From the NCBI GenBank assembly GCA_022702085.1, contig JAKONF010000189.1, positions 1 to 6,451 of the forward strand: a stretch of 6,451 bases of DNA, read 5' to 3'. Numbering within the stretch: position 1 is the first letter of the stretch; each line of letters begins with the position of its first letter. Position numbers and translations under genes: made by a program. Under the pieces are notes generated by a model, which did not search any database, was not told the origin of the DNA, and saw only the letters and a program-made list of their open reading frames with translations. The stretch comes from Rickettsiaceae bacterium. GTDB lineage: Bacteria; Pseudomonadota; Alphaproteobacteria; Rickettsiales; Rickettsiaceae. This document shows positions 1-4,915 of the stretch, one piece after another.

Positions 1-113
1 AAAAACTTGCACTTGTTGCTTCAATGCGAAAAATGGTAATTATTCTCAATAATATTGTTAAAAATAAACGACCATGGCAAAAAGTTTATCAACAAATCCT
101 CTTGACTTCTTAA
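1..113 (+). CDS. IS110-family transposase, C-terminal end (5' part outside the window)
   Basis: The frame is open from the window edge (first full codon at 3) to TAA at 111-113 and gives 36 residues. It begins KLALVASMRKMVIILN and ends near NKRPWQKVYQQILLTS. The pattern ALVAxMRK followed by a hydrophobic VIILN helix and a basic RPW is the usual extreme C-terminus of IS110/IS116/IS902 transposases (Transposase_20 domain). These enzymes combine a RuvC-like N-terminal domain with this C-terminal part and recombine DNA under the guidance of an element-encoded RNA. Only the tail is visible, so intactness cannot be judged. The next 100 bp hold the element's end and then a group II intron. Assignment to the family is fairly sure; the IS110 versus IS1111 subgroup is not resolved. 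Confidence 0.8.
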   Translation, partial: KLALVASMRKMVIILNNIVKNKRPWQKVYQQILLTS

Positions 114-172
114 ACACAATCACCGGGAATTAGAAAAACCGTAAACTAAGAACAGCCACAATAGCCTTTAAA

Positions 173-190
173 ATGAGAAAATAATCTCAT
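173..190 (+). repeat. Small hairpin between IS110 transposase and group II intron
   Basis: ATGAGA (173-178) and TCTCAT (185-190) form a perfect 6-bp stem with a 6-nt AAATAA loop. It lies in the non-coding end of the IS110-type element, 27 bp before the intron boundary. No T-run follows, so it is not a convincing terminator. It may belong to the IS end. Confidence 0.35.
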
Positions 191-204
191 CTCTGAACAT
201 AGCT

Positions 205-217
205 ATTATCTCCCCGA
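205..217 (+). other. Group II intron 5' exon target site (IBS2 + IBS1)
   Basis: Immediately before the intron start, ATTATCT (205-211) and CCCCGA (212-217) are adjacent. CCCCGA is the exact complement of TCGGGG at 446-451 inside the intron. ATTATCT pairs over 7 positions (one G-U) with AGATGAT at 412-418. This is the IBS1/EBS1 and IBS2/EBS2 arrangement by which group II introns recognise their 5' exon, with EBS2 about 30 nt upstream of EBS1 as in domain I of known introns. The pairing was found by eye; no structure was computed. Confidence 0.65.
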
Positions 218-725
218 GTGTGCCAAGAAAGCTGTAACTAACATGGTGGAAGGCCCACCGAGATCGAGCTGGTATGAGCAGGTCTCAAATGACCTTAAGC
301 TGCTGTATTCTAAGGGATATGGTGGTGAGCGTTTAAGGAAAAGGCCAGGTAGCTGGTCACGTGCGATCTATGGAGGTAAACGAGAGTGAACTACTGTAAT
401 TAAGTGTCGAAAGATGATTAAGTTCTCTGTCAAAATCTGCGGTCTTCGGGGTCTGGAGAGAAGAGGTAACAAAGTGCCATACAAAACTTAGGTTACTGAC
501 GAGCGGCACAGGAGGTAGTACGAACATAGATTAGGGTTAGTTACGGAACTTGGGAACCAGCAGTAAATCTTTCCAACTGCTGGGGCAGATACAGTTGTAG
601 TAGTGATGAAGCTTTTGTAATGGGAGTGAAGCGAAGAGCTGTATGTGGAAAGACAAAAGATAATTAACAACTGACAAAGGAGGATTAATTAGACTTATGT
701 CAACTAGATATGAAATAACTCAAAT
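218..725 (+). mobile_element. Group II intron, 5' half (domain I to start of domain IV), truncated
   Basis: The block begins GTGTGCC, matching the GUGYG 5' end of group II introns. It is visibly richer in G+C and in structured, gene-free sequence than its surroundings. Candidate EBS2 (412-418) and EBS1 (446-451) match the exon directly upstream. The block ends with AAAGGAGG (676-683) and an ATG at 697, the normal layout of an intron-encoded protein in domain IV. A group II intron is a ribozyme that splices itself and, with its reverse transcriptase, moves by retrohoming. Here no reverse transcriptase, domain V or domain VI is found, so the right edge (about 720-807) is a truncation point I cannot place exactly. 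As it stands it cannot splice or move. Confidence 0.75.
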
Positions 726-807
726 ATACACTAGCATTATCTTTTTCTTTTCAAGTATTGGATTAGATTCAATTGACAGTAAAAGAATAAAGATAAATAG
801 CTGGTGA
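697..807 (+). pseudogene. Truncated start of a group II intron-encoded protein
   Basis: ATG at 697 follows AAAGGAGG (676-683) by 13 nt and opens MSTRYEITQIYTS before running into TGA at 805-807, 36 codons in all. Its place in the intron is that of the reverse transcriptase/maturase gene. The residues after about position 12 are hydrophobic, low-complexity and unlike a maturase, so the junction with foreign DNA is probably near 725-735. None of the reverse-transcriptase motifs (for example YADD) occurs downstream in any frame I read. The identification rests on position rather than on sequence similarity. Confidence 0.4.
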
Positions 808-852
808 AAAGTAATGACAATACTCTGTCTAATTCTAAAAATTTATAGAAAA

Positions 853-900
853 GGCCAGAACTCATAAAATTAACAGGGTAGGTAATAAACTTTTCTGGCC
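853..900. repeat. Inverted repeat GGCCAGAA / TTCTGGCC
   Basis: GGCCAGAA at 853-860 and its exact complement at 893-900 flank a 32-nt A+T-rich spacer. It is one of the few G+C-rich spots in this gap and the first of three inverted repeats within 180 bp. Confidence 0.55.
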
Positions 901-933
901 ATAAGCTTGCTTTATAGATTAAGCTTTTGATGT

Positions 934-1004
934 GCAAGTAGAATAGAGAAAGGAGAAGGAGAACTTAAGAAAATCATATCTATACTTTGAATTATTCTAC
1001 TTGC
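934..1004. repeat. 12-bp perfect inverted repeat with 47-nt purine-rich loop
   Basis: GCAAGTAGAATA (934-945) is exactly complementary to TATTCTACTTGC (993-1004). The loop (946-992) contains a purine run GAGAAAGGAGAAGGAGAAC that resembles a ribosome-binding sequence, but no frame of any length starts after it. It could be a folded RNA, the end of a small non-autonomous element or a Rickettsia-type palindromic repeat; the sequence alone does not decide. Confidence 0.55.
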
Positions 1005-1010
1005 TTTCGC

Positions 1011-1033
1011 TCAGTATTCATAATGAATACTGA
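1011..1033. repeat. 23-bp perfect palindrome
   Basis: TCAGTATTCAT (1011-1021) and ATGAATACTGA (1023-1033) are perfect complements around a single A. The palindrome begins 6 bp after the preceding inverted repeat, so the two probably belong to one structure. It has no following T-run in the plus direction. A dimeric protein-binding site or an element end is possible. Confidence 0.6.
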
Positions 1034-1224
1034 ACAAAATTTTAATTCTATACTTATATTTTAATTTAATAAGCTATAATATAGTTTAAATTATTGTTTG
1101 TCTAGTAAATTCAGCTTAAAAGTTGTGATACTGCTATTATTTATAGTAAGGTGAGTCAACCAATAAGCAATTGGAAATTTGAGAAGCGTAAAGCAGAACT
1201 TTGAAAAAATGTTCAATTTGTCAG

Positions 1225-1391
1225 ATGAAAGTAGAGACTGATAATATCAAATTAAAAGAAATAAAAACGGTTAAAGCAGTATCAAATAATCATAAGATTG
1301 ATAAAAAATTATAGGTATTGAGCTCTCTGCTTTAGATAAGAAAAGAATAAATTTCACACCTGTAAAAATCAAGCAAGCATCAGATAATTAA
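1225..1391 (+). pseudogene. Possible C-terminal gene relic, one frameshift
   Basis: Two adjacent open stretches read like one lysine-rich protein end. ATG 1225 to TAG 1312-1314 gives MKVETDNIKLKEIKTVKAV and some further residues. A -1 shift at about 1308-1314 continues as GIELSALDKKRINFTPVKI to TAA 1389-1391. No domain is recognisable. In DNA this A+T-rich, short open stretches occur by chance, so this is a weak call based on the protein-like composition across the shift. Confidence 0.25.
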
Positions 1392-1423
1392 TCATATAAG
1401 CTTATTCAATTATATTAAGAAAG

Positions 1424-1446
1424 AGAGCTTAAAGCTCAATAGCTCT
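1424..1446 (-). terminator. Weak terminator-like hairpin on the minus strand
   Basis: Read on the minus strand, AGAGCT (1446-1441) and AGCTCT (1429-1424) form a 6-bp stem with an 11-nt loop, followed by CTTTCTTAATATA. An alternative stem GAGCTT/AAGCTC (1425-1430/1432-1437) overlaps it. It spans the stop codon of the small minus-strand relic at 1429-1539, where a terminator would be expected. The stem is short and the T-run is interrupted. Confidence 0.25.
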
Positions 1447-1539
1447 GTCTTCACCAATCAATTCTATTATACTAGAACCGCTTTTTTCTTGTTTTTGTGT
1501 AAATATGATTCCAAGGTCCATCTGTAGATAAACATATTC
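1429..1539 (-). pseudogene. C-terminal relic of an unknown protein, cut by the IS6 element
   Basis: Reading leftward from the IS edge, 36 codons are open to TAA at 1431-1429. They include QMDLGIIFTQKQEKSGSS and end IIELIGEDRAIEL. The last residues loosely resemble the end of the ankyrin protein at 3386-4240 (VIEITGDHNEL), which might mark a shared tail, but the similarity is short. The open frame runs right up to the insertion sequence at 1541. On the far side of the element the minus strand shows only a short open stretch and no clear continuation. Function is unknown. Confidence 0.35.
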
Positions 1540-1540
1540 G

Positions 1541-1584
1541 GGCCTGTTGCAAATAGGAAATTGAGAGTATAGATTAAGATAAAA
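1541..1584 (+). repeat. Left terminal inverted repeat of the IS6 element (44 bp)
   Basis: These 44 bases are the exact reverse complement of 2332-2375. Identity stops at 1585, where the left end has AACAATTG and the right end differs. IS6 ends are usually well under 40 bp, so this is on the long side. Confidence 0.9.
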
Positions 1585-1588
1585 AACA

Positions 1589-2316
1589 ATTGTAAAAACT
1601 ATAAGATCTACTCAATTCAACGGTAGGCACTTTGAAGATTTAATTTGCAATGTTTAAGATGGTACCTAAAGTATCCAATAAGTTATAGGCAATTATCAGA
1701 GATGATAAGTGAGCGAGGCATTAAGGTTAATCACACAACAATTTATAGATGGGTCCAACATTACTCCCCTGAGTTTTACAAGCAAGCACGTTTTTATGCA
1801 AAACCTATAGGCTTTGTATGGCACGTAGATGAGACTTAAGTTGAAGTTAAAGGTCAATGGAAATATTTATATCGTGCTATAGATGGTGCTGGTAGAACAA
1901 TAGACTTTTGGTTATCACACAAACAAAATACTAAAGCTGCTTTATATTTTTTTAGAAAAGTCCTAAAGAATTGTTATGAACATCCTTGCTGCATTTATAC
2001 AGATAAGCACAGCAGTTTAAAGAAAGCCATTAATTTGTTAAAGCAACAGGAGATAATTTGTACAAATACTAAACACCTTACTGACAAGGCACTTAATAAT
2101 AAAATCGAGTCTGATCATTTTAGAATAAAGCGAATAATTAAGCCCATGCTAGGCTTTAAATCTTTTCATACAGCTTGGCGGTGCATTAAAGACTTGGAAG
2201 CTATGCTCATGATTGTTAAAAATCAAACGCTAGGAATCACTAAAACTCTAAACGATCAAATTAGATTTATTCACCAATTATTTGACGTTTACTCTACCTA
2301 TAAATACATTAATTGA
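1589..2316 (+). pseudogene. IS6-family DDE transposase, broken by frameshift and premature stop
   Basis: The N-terminal part reads IRSTQFNGRHFEDLI in the frame of 1601-1645. It then needs one extra T at about 1643-1647 (ATTTG where ATTTTG would keep the frame) to continue as QCLRWYLKYPISYRQLSEM, an HTH region, and TTIYRWVQHY. A TAA at 1837-1839 interrupts the conserved DET-Y-VEVKGQWKYLYRAID, most simply a Tyr codon (TAT) mutated to TAA. The rest is open to TGA at 2314-2316. The catalytic triad is preserved: Asp at 1828-1830 (VDET), Asp at 2002-2004 (YTDKHS) and Glu at 2107-2109 (NKIESDHF). Spacing is D(34)E, followed by KPMLGFKSFHTAW, all typical of IS6. The original start is uncertain; the left frame opens after TAA 1580-1582 with no clear ATG. 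With two lesions no active transposase is expected. Confidence 0.9.
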
Positions 2317-2331
2317 TGATATTCTCTCTCA

Positions 2332-2375
2332 TTTTATCTTAATCTATACTCTCAATTTCCTATTTGCAACAGGCC
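2332..2375 (-). repeat. Right terminal inverted repeat of the IS6 element (44 bp)
   Basis: Exact reverse complement of 1541-1584. It begins 15 bp after the transposase stop codon. Perfect identity of the two ends contrasts with the decayed transposase and suggests a fairly recent insertion or end conversion. Confidence 0.9.
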
Positions 2376-2631
2376 ACATAATGCTAGTTTTTATTAATAA
2401 TGGTAACCCAAGTATATAAACCTTTGTAACTTATAAGTACACCCATAATGACATTAAATTATATCATATATCAATGAGTTATATATTATATCATTGAATA
2501 TTTATTTGATTTTGCAAGGCATTACCCAACGTTGTTATTTGATCATCTAATAAAAAATATTCGTGATTGTAATCATGAAGTGAATTATCAGTTGATTTTT
2601 TAAGCTAAACCTAGAATCATATCAGTTATTT
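2376..2631. other. A+T-rich spacer right of the IS6 element, no gene
   Basis: No frame here looks coding. A stem-loop TCAATGA (2471-2477) / TCATTGA (2491-2497) lies within alternating TATA-type sequence. The segment separates the IS from the 3' end of the minus-strand pseudogene. Confidence 0.5.
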
Positions 2632-3201
2632 TCAATAATGAAGTTTTTTATTGTCTGAAGTAGTCTTGACTTTACTTAAAAGATCAATAACTGCTTCTTT
2701 TTTACTTTTAATATTATCATTGCTATATCTTAGATCCTGGTCATAGAGAACTTGATAAAAATTTTTAACTAGAACACTTTCATATTCTGGTATATTATTG
2801 TGTTTATTAATTGTTTAATCACATCTTGATATTTAGTTTTCATTATATTTCTGAGTTTGTTTTATAATATATACCTGATTATATAAAAATTTTGGCCCAA
2901 AGGGAACAGAATAATCTATATATGTATAATGTCATCTAAAGAATTACTGTGATCATGAATAGTATAGGGTGTTATTCTAGGAAATCTAAACCATTGTTTT
3001 TCATAAGTGGCGTGCACTTGTATTATATAAGGTTCCTTGACTATATAGATGTTGCTCCATATTAAGTACTTGTTTAAAACCTATTAGCTTAGTTTTAATT
3101 CCAAAAAAGTTATATTTTTCATCTGTATTATTTTCTATGCTGTCCAAATGTTCCACCTATAAAACCAAAAATTGTCTTTGAAGATAATTTCAAAAAAATA
3201 T
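2632..3201 (-). pseudogene. Multiply frameshifted pseudogene of unknown family (minus strand)
   Basis: Reading leftward, successive frames join into one continuous protein-like sequence. FEIIFKDNFWFYR (about 3194-3155) leads to VEHLDSIENNTDEKYNFFG and GIKTKLIGFKQ (about 3150-3070). Next come KYLIWSNIYIVKEPYIIQV, HATYEKQWFRFPRITPYTI and HDHSNSLDDIIHI (about 3078-2905), then DYSVPFGPKFLYNQVYIIKQ (about 2913-2840). After that are KYQDVIKQLINTII (about 2840-2790) and PEYESVLVKNFYQVLYDQDL. The last frame runs to LSKVKTTSDNKKLHY and a stop at 2634-2632. At least five frame changes are needed; the one at about 2905 is a 2-nt excess in a TA run. The composition is balanced and rich in aromatic residues, unlike chance A+T-rich translation. 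I do not recognise the family. The N-terminus is missing or lost in the A+T-rich sequence right of 3201. A 68-bp internal piece is repeated at 3299-3366. Confidence 0.65.
3072..3139 (-). repeat. 68-bp perfect inverted repeat, arm A (inside the pseudogene)
   Basis: The reverse complement of this segment is identical, base for base, to 3299-3366. One mismatch and three further matches follow at the outer side. It lies within the minus-strand pseudogene (residues around NNTDEKYNFFGIKTKLIGF), which suggests that this arm is the original. Confidence 0.95.
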
Positions 3202-3234
3202 TTTTATAGGATCAATAAATTAGATAGAATTAAG

Positions 3235-3263
3235 GTTACAATTTAAATTATAGGTATTATAAT
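3235..3263 (+). promoter_or_regulatory. Putative sigma70-type promoter for the first ankyrin gene
   Basis: GTTACA (3235-3240, 4 of 6 against TTGACA) and TATAAT (3258-3263, perfect) are separated by 17 bp. Transcription would start near 3270, giving a leader of about 115 nt that contains one arm of the 68-bp repeat. In such A+T-rich DNA TATAAT is common; the exact spacing is what makes this a fair candidate. Confidence 0.45.
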
Positions 3264-3298
3264 ATGTTATATTTTAACTTATGATTAGATAAATTAAA

Positions 3299-3366
3299 CA
3301 TAGAAAATAATACAGATGAAAAATATAACTTTTTTGGAATTAAAACTAAGCTAATAGGTTTTAAAC
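3299..3366 (+). repeat. 68-bp perfect inverted repeat, arm B (in the ankyrin gene leader)
   Basis: Identical to the reverse complement of 3072-3139, with a 159-bp spacer between the arms. It ends 19 bp before the ankyrin ATG. In the plus direction it carries the same pseudogene residues in an open frame (3285-3386) that stops at TGA 3387-3389, overlapping the ankyrin ATG. The flanks show no relation to the pseudogene, so this looks like a transposed or inverted copy. Confidence 0.95.
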
Positions 3367-3385
3367 TAGTTAACTGTGTGAAGGT

Positions 3386-4240
3386 ATGAAAAGAAAATTG
3401 AATCAAATATATGCAAGAGACGACCAAGAAATAAAACAATATAGTAAAGAAGTAAGATTTATAAATAAAAAAAGCTATTCATGTGATGAAGCGCAAGAAA
3501 TGAGCTTTGAAGAAAGAATTATAGAAATAGCCCGAAATGGTTACGAAATAGAACTTGAATCATTACTAAAGAGATATCCTAAATTAGTCAATACAAGAGA
3601 TGAAAAAGGCAACACAATATTACAATTAGCAGCCTTAAGTGATACTTCAGCAATGGTGCAGTATATATTAAATAAATACCCAGAGCTGGCTTTGGTAACA
3701 AATAAAAATAATGAAACAGTCTTATACAAAGCAACTCAAGCTAACAATACTAAAAACTTAGATTTGTTACTTAACTTTATGACTAAAACAGATAATTTAA
3801 AGCTAATAGAAAATCAAGATAGCGATGGCGATACAGTTTTGCATTTAGCAGCTCTTGCACATAATCCAAAAGCGATAAAAAAAATAATTAAAGTATGCCC
3901 AAAACTTGGCCAAATAACAAACAATCATCAAGATACTCCTTTACATTCAGCTGCTCGAATTGATTGTTTAGAAGCATTAAAGGTCCTAATAAAGCAGTAT
4001 CCAGATCTTCTTAAGGCAAAAGACGATCAAGGAGATAATGTTTTATCTTCGGCTATTTTATGTGATTCTACTAATGTGATTGAATTTCTCACCAAAGCAG
4101 ATCATGAACCAGTTAGTAATCAAAATACGGAGCAAAGTAGATCAAAAAGACTTGAAATTGGTTATATAAACATTGTAGATGGTAACTCATACTCACAGGT
4201 TAAAGTGATAGAGATTACAGGAGATCATAATGAATTATAA
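3386..4240 (+). CDS. Ankyrin-repeat protein, probable secreted effector
   Basis: The 284-residue protein has about six ankyrin repeats: residues 40-70, 74-106 (KGNTILQLAALSDTSAMVQY), 107-141 (NNETVLYKATQANN), 147-178 (DGDTVLHLAALAHN), 181-212 (HQDTPLHSAARIDC) and 215-237 (incomplete). Several begin with the G/D-x-T-x-L-H-x-A signature. The first 38 residues are charged and Tyr-rich; the last 47 (QNTEQSRSKRLEIGYIN onward) form a non-repeat tail with no recognised domain. No signal peptide or membrane segment is visible. Such repeats bind other proteins, and in intracellular bacteria these genes often encode type I or IV secreted host-binding effectors; secretion here is inference. ATG 3386 is the first start after an in-frame TAA (3371-3373). 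The GAAGG upstream is only 1 nt away, a poor ribosome site, so Met39 (3500) is an alternative. Codon use matches the window. The gene is probably monocistronic. Confidence 0.9.
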   Translation: MKRKLNQIYARDDQEIKQYSKEVRFINKKSYSCDEAQEMSFEERIIEIARNGYEIELESLLKRYPKLVNTRDEKGNTILQLAALSDTSAMVQYILNKYPELALVTNKNNETVLYKATQANNTKNLDLLLNFMTKTDNLKLIENQDSDGDTVLHLAALAHNPKAIKKIIKVCPKLGQITNNHQDTPLHSAARIDCLEALKVLIKQYPDLLKAKDDQGDNVLSSAILCDSTNVIEFLTKADHEPVSNQNTEQSRSKRLEIGYINIVDGNSYSQVKVIEITGDHNEL

Positions 4241-4454
4241 ATAAGCAACAGGATAGGCAGGATAGGTAAAATAGTCAATTTCAACCCAATAAAATTAAAG
4301 TTAGATCTATTATCAAGCAAGTATCAAGATCTGCGTTGTGTAATTTTAGCTAAGTTTATATGCTTGAAGTTCTACTTAAAGTTAAACACAATATATTTTT
4401 TAAATAAAAAATACATATTACTTATTACTTGATATGTGAGAAGAACTATTATAA
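4241..4454. other. Spacer after the first ankyrin gene, no clear gene
   Basis: No hairpin followed by a T-run is seen after the stop codon. An A+T-only stem TTTTTT (4396-4401) / AAAAAA (4406-4411) lies 155 bp downstream and is too weak to call a terminator. Short open stretches occur in several frames (for example VRSIIKQVSRSALCNFS), but nothing supports them. Confidence 0.45.
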
Positions 4455-4890
4455 TCAATTAAAGATGATGACTTAATAGATGTTAGAAGTTTAATTAGCA
4501 AGATAAATATTCAAGAACAACAAATTAATCAATTAGGCTTTGTTTTGCAATATAGCGCTGCAATAAATTATAGAAATTGAACCTAAGCTAATTGACTTTC
4601 TGACCCAATAATATGGCTTAAATTTACTGCATTATGCCGTTTCATCTATAAAGAAACTATAGCCATGTAATTATGATAACAAAAGATCGATTGAATCAAT
4701 AAATATGACAGAATTTGACTGCTTTTGTGAATTAATGGGCATGACAAATTCTTCTGAATTTAATTTTTATATGCTGCTGATGTTTGTAAGAGCCTTCTTT
4801 ACATTTTCAATGATTAAAAAATATTTCAATTTTTTCCGTACAATTTTTGAATTCTTACCATTGAATAGGATATATTTTAGTGTCTTATAA
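4455..4890 (+). pseudogene. Decayed ankyrin-repeat gene
   Basis: In one frame (4455-4577) it reads DDDLIDVRSLISKI, then NQLGFVLQYSAAINYRN and stop. After a frameshift (about 4560-4576) a second frame gives IIEIEPKLIDFLTQ, TAA (4609-4611), YGLNLLHYAVSSIKKL, TAG (4660-4662) and NYDNKRSIESINMTEF. It then continues open through ATG 4705 to TAA at 4888-4890. EPKLIDFLTQ-YGLNLLHYAV fits the helix end, loop and next-repeat start of an ankyrin repeat, as in YPELALVTNKNNETVLYKA of the gene to the left. The spacing from GLNLLH to YDNKRS is about 20 residues rather than 33, implying an internal deletion. The 61-codon end (4705-4890) is Phe-rich and could be out of frame with the original. At least one frameshift and two stop codons make this a pseudogene. 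Confidence 0.6.
4847..4876 (+). promoter_or_regulatory. Putative promoter for the ankyrin-protease gene
   Basis: TTGAAT (4847-4852) and TATATT (4871-4876) are 18 bp apart, placing a start near 4883 and leaving a leader of about 33 nt before ATG 4916. A second combination, TTGAAT (4861-4866) with TATAAG (4886-4891), has a 19-bp spacer. Both are plausible in A+T-rich DNA and neither is decisive. Confidence 0.35.
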
Positions 4891-4915
4891 GTTAAAATTA
4901 AACATATAGGTAATT

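Larger units (their letters stand above)
808..1224. other. Gene-free A+T-rich stretch with clustered inverted repeats
   Basis: I see no credible gene here. The minus-strand frame over 737-937 (66 codons) is Phe/Leu-rich, resembles no family I recognise and crosses the intron junction. The stretch does hold three inverted repeats, listed separately (853-900, 934-1004, 1011-1033). From 1034 to 1224 it is low-complexity A+T with no further structure that I can support. Confidence 0.6.
1541..2375 (+). mobile_element. IS6-family insertion sequence, complete ends, inactive transposase
   Basis: The element is 835 bp, bounded by perfect inverted repeats that start GGCCTGTTGCAAATAGG, close to the GG-CTGTTGCAAA ends of IS6/IS26-type elements. 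It holds a single transposase frame with the IS6 DDE signature, disrupted twice. IS6 elements usually make 8-bp target duplications. Here the flanks are not identical (ACATATTC at 1532-1539 against ACATAATG at 2376-2383, 6 of 8 alike, with one extra G at 1540), so any duplication has decayed or the element arose by recombination. Confidence 0.9.

Noticed and set aside
488..670. Minus-strand 60-codon frame
   Set aside because: It lies in the structured group II intron RNA region on the opposite strand and has no recognisable protein character beyond Ser/Tyr-rich low complexity.
737..937. Minus-strand 66-codon hydrophobic frame
   Set aside because: It crosses the intron junction and an inverted repeat, is dominated by Phe/Leu/Tyr from A+T-rich DNA, and resembles no family.
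3257..3439. Minus-strand 60-codon frame over the ankyrin start
   Set aside because: It is the antisense shadow of repeat arm B and of the ankyrin N-terminus; the other strand has the convincing reading.
3541..3729. Minus-strand 62-codon frame
   Set aside because: Antisense to clear ankyrin repeats; a shadow.
4391..4437. A+T-only hairpins after the first ankyrin gene as a terminator
   Set aside because: The stem is only A-T pairs, lies 155 bp after the stop codon and has no T-run after a stable stem.
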